DNA of 64,000 nucleotides from an uncultured Shimia sp. (GTDB lineage Bacteria; Pseudomonadota; Alphaproteobacteria; Rhodobacterales; Rhodobacteraceae), in NCBI RefSeq assembly GCF_947493595.1, contig NZ_CANLRL010000006.1, positions 62,001-126,000 of the forward strand, read 5' to 3'. A program made the position numbers and the translations under genes. The notes under the pieces were generated by a model. That model was given only the letters and a program-made list of their open reading frames with translations, searched no databases and was not told where the DNA came from. Below, one piece after another: positions 7,409-17,982 of this stretch (position 1 is the stretch's first letter; every line of letters begins with the position of its first letter).

Positions 7409-9471
7409 TTTTTCTTTCCTTCGATCACCCACATCCGGTCCGGGAAGGACCAAGGCAATATGAGACCGTGTTGCATCAATAGCTGACCACTCAGGTTCAC
7501 AGGACCGTCTTTCAACGGCATCTCGCGACGCGACAAATGATGCGCCTCGTCCCTGTTGATCAGTTCAATTTCATATGTGGCATCCGGCTCCAATCCGGTC
7601 AGCCGCAAAGGACGCGGCATGATTTGTGTGCCGGTCAATGCCTTGCCTGCAAATACCACAAACCGCTGTTTGTCTTGGGATAGCTGCTGTTCGGCAATCA
7701 CGCTTGGATCCGCAACGTCCAGCCGCAAGATGTCCGCCGTCTGCCGCCAATCGCGATTGCTTTTCCACCAGGCCGTGACTTGAGACAGCACTGTGGCCTC
7801 TTCCTGAGTAAGCTCACGCGGATCCATTTCAAATCCCATGTGCCGTTGCGCCGCAACCCAAGCCCGGAAGCGAATATCATGCACCCGCCCTGACGTGTGG
7901 CAGTGGCGTGGGCCAACGTGACTACCGGCGATCGCCATTGGCAACATCAACGCCGCATCATGCTGAATGCGCAGCCGCTCCAGCGCGTCATTGCTGTCGC
8001 TGAGCCAAACCCGCTGTGTATGCTCCAAAATACCGGCATCAATCCGTCCACCACCGGAAGCGCAGCTTTCAATTTCCACTTCTGAAAAATCCGCACGCAA
8101 CCGCCCCAGAAGCGTGTAGACACCGTCCGCCTGCGCTGCATCCGAGACAGGCAGCAACCGGTTGTGATCCCATTTGATGTAGTCAATGTCATGCGCGGAC
8201 AACACGGCGGCAATCTTGTCATAGAGATAGTCACGCACCTCTGGATTGCTTACATCCAGTACCCGCTGTTGACGCCCTTCGACCTGATCCACCGGCCCCA
8301 AAATCCATTCCGGATGCGCGCGCGCCAGATCGCTGTCCATATTAACCATCTCCGGCTCAAACCAGAGACCAAACACCATGCCCAGCGATTTCACGTGCTC
8401 AATGATCGGCGTCAAACCATCCGGCCATTTGCGCGGATCAATGTCCCAATCCCCCAGTGAGCTGGTGTCATCGTCGCGCTTGCCAAACCAGCCGTCATCC
8501 AGAACAAACCGCTCTGCGCCCAGTTTGGCGGCCTGTTCCGCAATGTCTTTCAGCACGTCGACATCATGGTCAAAATACACCGCTTCCCAGCAGTTGTAAT
8601 GCACCGGACGCGGCCGCTCCGGATGGGGCCAGGTCACAACGTGATCGCGCAAATGCCGCTGAAACGCGGTTGCGCAGCCATTTAGTCCCGTTTCAGAAAC
8701 GGACAGATACAGCTTAGCCGTTTCAAAGGTCGTGCCTGTTGCCCGCGTGCCAGTCGCATGCCCAAACTGGATCTGTCGCCGCCCATCCGGCAACTCCTCA
8801 GCGTACATCACATGCCCGCCGGACCAGCCATAGTGCATGGCAAATACAGTGCCAGAGGTGTTTTGCGCCCCACGTTCCGGGAAATACGCAATCGGCGGAT
8901 GTTCATGACCAGATCGCCCCCCACGCGCCTCACGCATGTGGATGCCTGCCCGCCAAGGTGCACGTTCCACCTGAAACTCGCCAATCCACCGACCGGAGAA
9001 ATCCAGAATTCCATCGCCGTTTTGCGGTCCCGGCATCACAGGCGCTGCCAGATGGTGCACGGTGATCTCCGCCTCGGACACCAGCGTTGCCCGTGCCGCA
9101 ATCACATCGCCTTCAATCGCAAAAGCAAAGGTAGTCGTCAGCCCAAGCGCCTCATCACGGCACACAAACCGCGTGCCATCTGCCTCAACCAACGTCAACC
9201 GAGGATACAGCGGCTGACAATCACGATAGGCCACCAGCCCCGCCTGTCCCTGAAAGCTATGCCCCGCTTCCGGGCACAGCGATACGTCTGGCAAACGATC
9301 AATCATCCCGCCAGTCACATCCCGCGCTGCGATCAGGCCAATTTGCGACAGGTCTTGCCTCGTTGGCAAAGCCGCCCCCCAGTAGAGCGCGCTGGGCACG
9401 CCTCCATCTGAGGCCAGAACCAAGGTCTGACCCGGCGCATCAATGCGCCAGGTTTGCATCTCTTGCGTCAC
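7405..9471 (-). CDS. Alpha-galactosidase, GH36 family
   Basis: A 688-residue enzyme of normal GH36 length with no signal peptide, so intracellular. It has the N-terminal beta-sandwich, then the TIM barrel. The nucleophile Asp is in 'DYIKWDHNRLL' and the acid/base Asp in 'LSDSNDALERLRIQ'. 'FVLDDGWFGKRDDD' and 'GLWFEPEMVN' are characteristic GH36 blocks. It releases D-galactose from alpha-galactosides such as melibiose, raffinose or galactosylglycerols. Both ends overlap neighbours by four bases. Its pairing with a beta-galactosidase in the same operon is discussed in the findings. Confidence 0.94.
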   Translation of the reverse strand: MTQEMQTWRIDAPGQTLVLASDGGVPSALYWGAALPTRQDLSQIGLIAARDVTGGMIDRLPDVSLCPEAGHSFQGQAGLVAYRDCQPLYPRLTLVEADGTRFVCRDEALGLTTTFAFAIEGDVIAARATLVSEAEITVHHLAAPVMPGPQNGDGILDFSGRWIGEFQVERAPWRAGIHMREARGGRSGHEHPPIAYFPERGAQNTSGTVFAMHYGWSGGHVMYAEELPDGRRQIQFGHATGTRATGTTFETAKLYLSVSETGLNGCATAFQRHLRDHVVTWPHPERPRPVHYNCWEAVYFDHDVDVLKDIAEQAAKLGAERFVLDDGWFGKRDDDTSSLGDWDIDPRKWPDGLTPIIEHVKSLGMVFGLWFEPEMVNMDSDLARAHPEWILGPVDQVEGRQQRVLDVSNPEVRDYLYDKIAAVLSAHDIDYIKWDHNRLLPVSDAAQADGVYTLLGRLRADFSEVEIESCASGGGRIDAGILEHTQRVWLSDSNDALERLRIQHDAALMLPMAIAGSHVGPRHCHTSGRVHDIRFRAWVAAQRHMGFEMDPRELTQEEATVLSQVTAWWKSNRDWRQTADILRLDVADPSVIAEQQLSQDKQRFVVFAGKALTGTQIMPRPLRLTGLEPDATYEIELINRDEAHHLSRREMPLKDGPVNLSGQLLMQHGLILPWSFPDRMWVIEGKKK

Positions 9472-10316
9472 TTCACGGCTCCAAGCGTCAGACCGGCAAT
9501 GAAGTGCCGCTGCATCAGGAAGAACATCGCCACCGGCGGCAGCGCCGCCACTATCGAGCCCGCGCTCATCAGGTGATACGCGGCGCGGAATTGCGCGTTA
9601 AACGAGGTAATGCCGGCGGTCACGGGCTGGCTTTCGATGCCTTGTGTCAACACCACAGCCCAGAAGTAGTCGTTCCAGATGAAGGTGAAGATCAGCACCG
9701 ACAACGCCGCCAACGCCGGTTTCATCAACGGCAGCACCACATACCAGAAGATGCGCCATTCGCTCACCCCTTCAACCCGCGCGGCCTCAATCAGTTCAAA
9801 TGGCAGCGCCCGTATAAAGTTGCGCATAAACAAGGTGCAGAAGCCGGTCTGGAACGCCACATGGAACAACACGAGGCCGGTCTTGGTATTGTAGAGCCCC
9901 AACTCCAGTGTCAGGTCACGTACCGGCACCATCAGGATCTGAAATGGCACAAAGTTTCCGGCCACAAACATGAAGAAAATCCACAGGTTGGCACGGAATT
10001 TGTAGATGCCAAGCGCAAAACCCGTCATCGCGCTGAGCGCCACGGCCCCAATCACTGTTGGCACCGTGATCATGAACGAGTTGAGCAAATAGCGCGGCAT
10101 ATCGGAGTTGAAGAACACCTGCCCGTAGTTGGCCGCGCCTTCAAAGCTCGACGGCAGCCCCCAGTAGTTGCCCGAGGTAAAATCCGCATCCGGCTTTACG
10201 GAAAACAGAGCCACCGCCAGCAAGGGTGCCAGCCAGAAGGCCAGAGCCACTGGAAGCAGGGATTTGTAAGCAACCTGCGCGGCCTGGGATTGTTTTTCGA
10301 TCGGTTTCGGAAACAT
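9468..10316 (-). CDS. ABC sugar transporter permease (MalG type)
   Basis: 282 residues with six predicted membrane helices. The cytoplasmic EAA loop that docks with the ATPase reads 'EAARVEGVSEWRIFWY', followed by 'VLPLMKPALA'. This is the MalG-like carbohydrate permease family (CUT1). It is separated from the partner permease by a single base and overlaps the alpha-galactosidase by four. With the MalF-type permease and the divergent ATPase it forms the importer for the galactoside substrate. Confidence 0.92.
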   Translation of the reverse strand: MFPKPIEKQSQAAQVAYKSLLPVALAFWLAPLLAVALFSVKPDADFTSGNYWGLPSSFEGAANYGQVFFNSDMPRYLLNSFMITVPTVIGAVALSAMTGFALGIYKFRANLWIFFMFVAGNFVPFQILMVPVRDLTLELGLYNTKTGLVLFHVAFQTGFCTLFMRNFIRALPFELIEAARVEGVSEWRIFWYVVLPLMKPALAALSVLIFTFIWNDYFWAVVLTQGIESQPVTAGITSFNAQFRAAYHLMSAGSIVAALPPVAMFFLMQRHFIAGLTLGAVK

Positions 10317-10317
10317 C

Positions 10318-11244
10318 TCAGTGCCCCTTCTCTTCGCGATACATCGACCACAGGAAGTAGGTGATGAAGCACAGCATAATCAGGAACAGCACCACCGCGA
10401 TGGCCGCGCCGTAACCCATGCGGAAGCCATATTCCGACAGAGCCACTTCGAACATGTAGTAAGCCAACACACGCGAGCTGCCAAACGGGCCGCCCTGCGT
10501 CATAATGGAGATCAGATCAAACGACCGCAGCGCGCCGATGATCGTCACCACGAAAGCAATAAACGTTGCTGGACGTAGCTGTGGCAGGATGATGTTCCAC
10601 AACATCGACCAGCCTTTGGCCCCATCCAACCGACCCGCTTCGATCTGTTCCGGGTCCACCGCATTAAGACCGGTGAGATAGAGGATCATGCAATAGGCGG
10701 TCTGCGGCCAAAGCCCCGCCGCCACGATGCCATAGGTGACCAGATGTTCATTGCCCAAGACGTTTATGGGGCCCATGCCAATCCAGCCAAGCATCGTGTT
10801 CAGCAACCCAAAGTTTGGGTCATAGAACCAGGTAAACACCAGACCCACCACCACTTGTGAAATCACAAAGGGGAAGAAAAACAGCGACTTATAGATGCGG
10901 ATGCCACGCACGGTCTGGTTCAGAAACAGCGCAATGAACAGGCCCGCAGGAATGGCAAGTAGGTAGAGAAACAGCCACATCACGTTGTTTTTCAACGAGG
11001 TGAAAAAAGCGTCTCGATCCACGTACTCCCAATAGAGATCTTCGTAGTTGCGCATCCCCACATAGGTCTTTTCGCCCAGCCCGTCCCATTCGTAGAGCGA
11101 GAGATTGAAAGACTGAAACACCGGCGCGATCACGTAGACCGCAAAGAACAGGATGCCAGGCGCCAGAAACAACCATGGCGCAATGCGCTGTTGGTTGCGA
11201 TGGAACCAGCTTTCAGTGTCAGGAATGTCAGAGGAAACGGTCAT
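10318..11244 (-). CDS. ABC sugar transporter permease (MalF type)
   Basis: 308 residues with six predicted membrane helices after a short cytoplasmic N terminus. The EAA loop is 'EAGRLDGAKGWSMLWN', followed by 'ILPQLRPATF', typical of CUT1 MalF-type permeases. It pairs with the MalG-type permease immediately downstream. A hairpin at 11270-11295 separates it from the binding-protein gene, an arrangement that usually allows more binding protein than permease to be made. Confidence 0.92.
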   Translation of the reverse strand: MTVSSDIPDTESWFHRNQQRIAPWLFLAPGILFFAVYVIAPVFQSFNLSLYEWDGLGEKTYVGMRNYEDLYWEYVDRDAFFTSLKNNVMWLFLYLLAIPAGLFIALFLNQTVRGIRIYKSLFFFPFVISQVVVGLVFTWFYDPNFGLLNTMLGWIGMGPINVLGNEHLVTYGIVAAGLWPQTAYCMILYLTGLNAVDPEQIEAGRLDGAKGWSMLWNIILPQLRPATFIAFVVTIIGALRSFDLISIMTQGGPFGSSRVLAYYMFEVALSEYGFRMGYGAAIAVVLFLIMLCFITYFLWSMYREEKGH

Positions 11245-11269
11245 GAGAAAACCCGATAATTGAGGCTGA

Positions 11270-11295
11270 CAAGGCGGAAGTCTTCCCCCGCCTTG
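11270..11295 (-). promoter_or_regulatory. Intercistronic hairpin between binding protein and permease genes
   Basis: CAAGGCGG at 11270-11277 pairs perfectly with CCGCCTTG at 11288-11295 across a 10-base loop. On the minus strand it follows the binding-protein gene and is not followed by a T-run, so it is more likely an mRNA-stabilising or partial-termination element than a full terminator. Comparable stem-loops after malE-type genes raise binding-protein yield. Confidence 0.6.
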
Positions 11296-11339
11296 TCGAT
11301 TGAACGAAGCCCAGAACAGCTTTTTGTCCTAACGGCTCA

Positions 11340-12596
11340 TCACTTGTAAATGCGGCCGCGGGCTCGCTCCAGCTTGGCCAGGATCTTGTCCATCTGGTCT
11401 GGCTTGACCATGAACTCCTGGAAACCTTCCATGGACACTTTTGCCATTTCTGCCGGTGCATCGCGATCCCAGAACTGGGCCACGCCACCGGTGGAGTTAT
11501 TGGACAGCATCTCAAAGCCCATCTGCAGGAACTTATCATCATCCACGGAGGACGCTGCGTTTACAGGCAGCTGGCCCAGGTTTTTGCCGTTGTTGATGAT
11601 GGTCTGTTCCGCCGGCGAAGTGGCAAAGCGCAGGAATTCACGTGCGGCTTCCTTGTTCTTCGCGTTAGCTGGAATGTGGAAGGTGTCGGTTGGCGCATCC
11701 TCAGACAGCGCAACTTCGGGGTTGATGACCGGGAATTGGTAGAAGTCCAACTGATCGTCGGTCAGACCGGCTTCGCGCAGCGGTGCCACTGCGAAGTTGC
11801 CCATCAGGTAAGACGCAGCCTCGCCATTCACCATAAACGGCAGCGCTTCCTGCCAGCTGTAGGTCTGGTGGTCAGCAATAAAGCCGCCCATGTCGATCAG
11901 CTCTTTCCAGTTCATGAACGTCTGCTTCACGCGGTCGTCTTCCCAAGACACGTTGCCCGCGGCCAGATCCATGTGGAAATCAAAGCCGTTGGTGCGCATG
12001 TTCAGGTAATCAAACCAGCCGCCAGCGGTCCACAGGTACTTGGTGCCAATGGTGTAGCACGCACGACCAGAGGCAACGATCTTACCACAGTTGGCTTTCT
12101 CTTCTTCCCAATTGGTTGGCTCAGACAGGCCAAGCTCAGCGAAGATATCTTTGCGGTAATACACGCCCCACTGGTAGTAGGTGTAGGCCACACCCCACTG
12201 TTTGTCGTCGATGGTCAGCGCACCTTTGGTGGAGGCCAGGCCTTCGGCAATTTCTGGCTCTGCATAAAGGTCAGAAACATCCTCAAACAAACCGGCTTCC
12301 ACATAAGGACGCATGCGGTTTGCCGCGTACCAGGTCGCCACATCCGGCGCATTTGCGGTCAGGAAGTTGCGGATCTGGGTTTTGTAGGCTTCGCGGTCAA
12401 TCACCGTGGTTTCAACGTTCAGCCCAGGGTGCTCCGCTTTGAAGCGGTCTATCATCGCCTCCATGGTCGCGCGCGGCGCCGGGTTGGATGTGTCCAGGAA
12501 AATACTCAGGTCGCCGGTCAGCTCCGCAGAAGCCGGTACAGCAAACGCAGAGGCAACCGCAGCGGCGGCGGCAGTGGTTTTCATTTTGGAAAGCAT
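11340..12596 (-). CDS. ABC sugar-binding protein (periplasmic)
   Basis: 418 residues, the usual size for a cluster B (CUT1) extracellular sugar-binding protein. The Sec signal peptide is residues 1-24, with cleavage after 'VPASA'. The mature part begins with 'ELTGDLSIFLDTSNPAPRA' and includes 'TANAPDVATWYAANRMRPYV', typical of this family. I chose the ATG at 12596 because GGAGGAA lies just upstream and the signal peptide starts there. It is the first gene of the galactose operon, downstream of the two IclR-type operator copies. The ligand is probably a galactoside, from context. Confidence 0.92.
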   Translation of the reverse strand: MLSKMKTTAAAAAVASAFAVPASAELTGDLSIFLDTSNPAPRATMEAMIDRFKAEHPGLNVETTVIDREAYKTQIRNFLTANAPDVATWYAANRMRPYVEAGLFEDVSDLYAEPEIAEGLASTKGALTIDDKQWGVAYTYYQWGVYYRKDIFAELGLSEPTNWEEEKANCGKIVASGRACYTIGTKYLWTAGGWFDYLNMRTNGFDFHMDLAAGNVSWEDDRVKQTFMNWKELIDMGGFIADHQTYSWQEALPFMVNGEAASYLMGNFAVAPLREAGLTDDQLDFYQFPVINPEVALSEDAPTDTFHIPANAKNKEAAREFLRFATSPAEQTIINNGKNLGQLPVNAASSVDDDKFLQMGFEMLSNNSTGGVAQFWDRDAPAEMAKVSMEGFQEFMVKPDQMDKILAKLERARGRIYK

Positions 12597-12632
12597 TTGT
12601 TCCTCCCTGTCTCCAAAATTATGCAATTAGCA

Positions 12633-12669
12633 GTTCCATTATTTGAAACCATGTTTTACATATTGAAAT
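12633..12669. promoter_or_regulatory. Tandem palindromes, putative IclR operators
   Basis: GTTCCATTATTTGAAAC (12633-12649) and GTTTTACATATTGAAAT (12653-12669) share the layout GTT..A-N5-TGAAA. Their centres are exactly 20 bases apart, about two helical turns. They lie 36 bases upstream of the binding-protein start in the divergent region between the operon and the iclR-type gene. This is the expected place for an IclR-family regulator to act. Binding is inferred. Confidence 0.55.
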
Positions 12670-12743
12670 CTACACACAGAGTCGATTAGGTTGTCAACAG
12701 ATTCCTAACGGCTGACGGACTCTATGGAGGAGAAGAAATCCAC

Positions 12744-13538
12744 ATGTCTGGAGACGGAACAGTTGGCAAAGCCCTTGATGTGCTTGAACAAGTTGCTGCT
12801 TTTGAGCGACCAGTGCGCTTTGGCGAATTGCAGGAAAAAAGTCCCTACCCCAAGGCGACGCTGTACCGATTCCTACAAACCCTGACCAATCAGGGCATGC
12901 TGTCGTATGAGCCTGAGCGCCAAACTTATGCCATGGGCATGCGGCTGGTGCGGCTGGCCCACGCCGCCTGGACCACCAGTTCTCTGGCGCCCATTGCACG
13001 CCCCTTTTTGGATCGGCTGTCTGCTGAGACCGGCGAGACCGTGCACCTCGCGCAACTGGACGCCTCTCAGGTCCTCTATGTCGACAAACGCAACGCCGCA
13101 AAGCCGGTCGAAATGTACTCCCAAGCGGGCAAAGTTGGCCCCGCCTACTGCACCGGCGTTGGCAAAGCCATGCTCGCTTTTGTTGAAGGTGAAGCGCTTG
13201 AACGCGCCATTGCGCAGCAAAGCTTTCACCGTTTCACGCCCAGCACGCTGGATTCGCCGGAAAGCCTGCGCGAAGAACTGACCGCCATTCGCGCGCGCGG
13301 CTACGCGTTTGACCGAGAAGAACATGAACCCGGCATTGTCTGCATTGCTGTGCCGATCCTGACCAACGGCGGCCGGATGCTCGGTGCGCTGTCTGTGACC
13401 GGCCCCACCAGCCGCACATCCCTGGACCAACTCGAAAACCTCGCCCCCCGCGTTTTGGCAACCGCAAAACGCATCGGCGAAGAGGCGGAAGCTTGGCGCT
13501 TCCCGGAAACGCGACAACAAAAGGTAGAGACAACATGA
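12744..13538 (+). CDS. IclR-family transcriptional regulator of the galactoside operon
   Basis: 264 residues. The N-terminal winged helix (about 5-70) contains 'RFGELQEKSPYPKATLYRFL' as the HTH. The C-terminal effector-binding domain (about 85-250) includes 'AYCTGVGKAMLAF' and 'GIVCIAVPILTNGGRMLGAL', standard IclR blocks. It is transcribed divergently from the ten-gene operon and overlaps the ATPase start as ATGA, so it is co-expressed with an essential importer part. The effector is probably galactose or a pathway intermediate, which is inference. Confidence 0.9.
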   Translation: MSGDGTVGKALDVLEQVAAFERPVRFGELQEKSPYPKATLYRFLQTLTNQGMLSYEPERQTYAMGMRLVRLAHAAWTTSSLAPIARPFLDRLSAETGETVHLAQLDASQVLYVDKRNAAKPVEMYSQAGKVGPAYCTGVGKAMLAFVEGEALERAIAQQSFHRFTPSTLDSPESLREELTAIRARGYAFDREEHEPGIVCIAVPILTNGGRMLGALSVTGPTSRTSLDQLENLAPRVLATAKRIGEEAEAWRFPETRQQKVETT

Positions 13539-14593
13539 CGGGTGTAACCCTTCAAGGCGCCATCAAGAAGTACGGCGAAACGCAGGTCATTCATGGCATT
13601 GACCTAGAGATCGAAGACGGCGAATTCTGCGTGTTTGTCGGCCCCTCGGGCTGCGGCAAATCCACATTGCTGCGCATGATTGCCGGCCTTGAAGAGACCA
13701 CCAACGGCCAGATCAACATCGGCGCGCGGGACGTCACCCACATGGATCCCGCCAAACGCGGCGTGGCAATGGTGTTCCAAACCTACGCGCTTTACCCACA
13801 TATGACCGTGGCAGAGAATATGGGCTTTGGCCTGCGTATGAACGGTCACCCCAAAGCGGAAATCGAAGAAAAGGTGCAAAAAGCCTCTTCGATTCTGAAG
13901 CTCGACCAATATCTCAAGCGCAAACCCAAAGCCCTGTCCGGTGGCCAACGCCAGCGTGTCGCAATTGGCCGCGCAATTGTCCGTGGCCCAGAGGTGTTCC
14001 TGTTTGACGAACCCCTGTCCAACCTCGACGCTGAGCTGCGCGTCGACATGCGTGTGGAAATTGCTCGCCTGCATCAGGAAATTGGCGCAACCATGATCTA
14101 CGTGACCCACGATCAGGTCGAAGCCATGACCATGGCGGACAAGATTGTGGTGCTGCGGGATGGGCGCATCGAGCAAGTTGGCGCACCGCTGGAGCTCTAC
14201 CGCAACCCGAACAACCGGTTTGTTGCAGGCTTCATCGGCTCCCCTGCCATGAACTTCCTCGAATGTGACGTGGTCGACGGCAAATTGGTGCATGCCGCTT
14301 TCTCCGCCCCGCAAGAATGCCCAATTGCGCTGCCCTCCGGCCTGACAAAAGTGACGGTGGGCGCCCGACCTGAACACATCGCGCTCGACCACTCACTAGA
14401 TCAGCTCAAAATTGATCTCACTGAAGCCTTGGGCGGTGTGTCCTACTGCTACCTAGCGGGGCCTGACGGCAGTCGCCTTATCGTCGAAGAGCGTGGTGAC
14501 ACCCGAAGCGCGGAAGGCACAAGTGCTGGCCTCTCCATCCCCACCGAACGCCTCTACCTGTTTGATCCGGACACTGGGCTGCGTTTGCGCTGA
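13535..14593 (+). CDS. ABC sugar transporter ATP-binding protein (MalK/UgpC type)
   Basis: A 352-residue ATPase. Walker A is 'GPSGCGKST', the signature is 'LSGGQRQRVAIGRA', Walker B is 'VFLFDEPLSNLD', and the switch His is in 'IYVTHDQ'. A C-terminal TOBE/OB domain follows (about residues 240-350), as in MalK-type ATPases. The ATG at 13535 overlaps the regulator's stop. It energises the two permeases encoded on the other strand. A terminator hairpin follows at 14624. Confidence 0.93.
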   Translation: MTGVTLQGAIKKYGETQVIHGIDLEIEDGEFCVFVGPSGCGKSTLLRMIAGLEETTNGQINIGARDVTHMDPAKRGVAMVFQTYALYPHMTVAENMGFGLRMNGHPKAEIEEKVQKASSILKLDQYLKRKPKALSGGQRQRVAIGRAIVRGPEVFLFDEPLSNLDAELRVDMRVEIARLHQEIGATMIYVTHDQVEAMTMADKIVVLRDGRIEQVGAPLELYRNPNNRFVAGFIGSPAMNFLECDVVDGKLVHAAFSAPQECPIALPSGLTKVTVGARPEHIALDHSLDQLKIDLTEALGGVSYCYLAGPDGSRLIVEERGDTRSAEGTSAGLSIPTERLYLFDPDTGLRLR

Positions 14594-14623
14594 TCCATCC
14601 ACCACTCACATTGGATGAAACAC

Positions 14624-14662
14624 AAAACGCCCGACGGATCATTCGTCGGGCGTATTTGTTTG
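14624..14662. terminator. Bidirectional intrinsic terminator
   Basis: ACGCCCGACG (14627-14636) pairs perfectly with CGTCGGGCGT (14644-14653) over a 7-base loop. ATTTGTTT follows on the plus strand and TTTTGTGTTT on the minus strand. It separates the convergent ABC ATPase and H-type lectin genes. Confidence 0.85.
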
Positions 14663-14681
14663 TACCACGCTGTCCGCACCG

Positions 14682-15035
14682 TCAGTCTTCGATCACCCAA
14701 TCATCGGCAAAGGCCAGCTCGCCAATCGCCAACCACGACATGCGCACCCGCGCCACACGGCTGTCACCCCAGGTGCGGAATACAAGATGGAAGCCAAGGT
14801 TGGTCACCTCCTCGGCCACCACTTCGGCCCGAATGTTGGCCTGCGCATCCATATCCCACAAAGACAGGCTCACATGTACGGATGGCGGAACGCGGTATTT
14901 CGATGAGAATTTGATCAGCTTCCGACGCTCGCGGGTGCCGTTGCCGGTCCACATGTCGCCGTCTGTTTCAAAGTCCGAAAACAGCGCTTCGTCGCCCTGA
15001 TCCACACCAACAAAGTTATTTCGTATCCGTTTCAT
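14682..15035 (-). CDS. H-type lectin domain protein
   Basis: 117 residues that I recognise as a single H-type lectin domain, the discoidin/Helix pomatia agglutinin C-terminal fold. The pattern 'LFSDFETDGDMWTGNGTRE', then 'PPSVHVSLSLWDMD' and 'GFHLVFRTWGDSRVARVRM' fits this domain. H-type lectins bind GalNAc/Gal-type sugars. There is no signal peptide or membrane helix, so it appears cytoplasmic unless exported by another route. It follows the atp operon but is separated from it by a terminator, so it probably has its own promoter. Its role in bacteria is not established. Confidence 0.8.
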   Translation of the reverse strand: MKRIRNNFVGVDQGDEALFSDFETDGDMWTGNGTRERRKLIKFSSKYRVPPSVHVSLSLWDMDAQANIRAEVVAEEVTNLGFHLVFRTWGDSRVARVRMSWLAIGELAFADDWVIED

Positions 15036-15097
15036 CGTTGGCCAATCTGTAATTCAATTACGCCGCTTTCAAGGCCTTTTCACCCCATCAAACGCAA

Positions 15098-15127
15098 AAG
15101 GCCCCGCCTGTGTCGGCGGGGCCTCTT
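15098..15127 (-). terminator. Intrinsic terminator of the atp operon
   Basis: GGCCCCGCC (15100-15108) pairs with GGCGGGGCC (15115-15123) over a 6-base loop. On the minus strand it is followed by TTTTGCGTTTG. It lies 28 bases after the atpC stop. Confidence 0.85.
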
Positions 15128-15150
15128 TATCTTTACGATCCGTGTCGGGA

Positions 15151-15546
15151 TCAGACCATGTCGTGCATCAGCTGCTCAAGGTCTGCGACAAATTTCTCTG
15201 CCCCGTCCTTGTGCTCTTCAGGCGCCTCCGCTGCAGCTTTGCGAGCGTCAGCAATGACGTCCTCCAAATCTGCTTTGGTCACATCTTCGCCTTTGTGCGC
15301 ATGCTCTGCGATCACCGAGATCGAATCCGCTGTGATGTCCGCGAAACCGCGGGTCACAACAAAGTCCTTTTCACCTTCTGCGGTCTGAACACGCACGACG
15401 CCAGGGCGCAGCGAGGTCAACAGCGGAGAGTGACCTGGCATGGCGGTCAAGTCACCTTCCGCGCCGGGGATCTTCACGGCGGTTGCCTCAAGCGAAGCAA
15501 GGCTCCGCTCAGGGCTAACCAGATCAAATTGCATCACGTTTGCCAT
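15151..15546 (-). CDS. atpC: F1 ATP synthase epsilon subunit
   Basis: 131 residues. The N-terminal beta-sandwich ('MQFDLVSPERSLASLEATAV', 'GAEGDLTAMPGHSPLLTSLRPG') is typical; the C-terminal helical part is short, as in many alphaproteobacteria. It couples gamma-subunit rotation to the membrane ring and restrains ATP hydrolysis. It is the last atp gene, 110 bases after atpD, and that gap is almost filled by a large inverted repeat. Confidence 0.95.
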   Translation of the reverse strand: MANVMQFDLVSPERSLASLEATAVKIPGAEGDLTAMPGHSPLLTSLRPGVVRVQTAEGEKDFVVTRGFADITADSISVIAEHAHKGEDVTKADLEDVIADARKAAAEAPEEHKDGAEKFVADLEQLMHDMV

Positions 15547-15561
15547 TTCGGGCCTCCTAAT

Positions 15562-15656
15562 AGCGTTTCGATTACTTGAAATTGACTGTCTCGTCTGGCG
15601 CGTTGAAATCTCCGATTTCAGGCAGCGCCAGGCGAGTCATTTCAAATCGACAACGC

Positions 15657-15657
<1 letters not shown>
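15562..15657 (-). repeat. Large imperfect inverted repeat between atpD and atpC
   Basis: The outer arms run from 15562 (AGCGTT, CGATT, TGAAAT, CTCG, CTGGCGC in order) to 15657, whose complement gives the same blocks in the same order with small bulges. An inner perfect hairpin, TGAAATC (15604-15610) with GATTTCA (15614-15620), sits in the loop. The structure starts at the atpD stop codon and ends about 15 bases before atpC. No T-run follows, so it is unlikely to be a terminator. A role in mRNA processing or in setting epsilon expression is plausible. Confidence 0.75.
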
Positions 15658-17970
<2,313 letters not shown>

Positions 17971-17982
17971 GGTCCGAACCCC

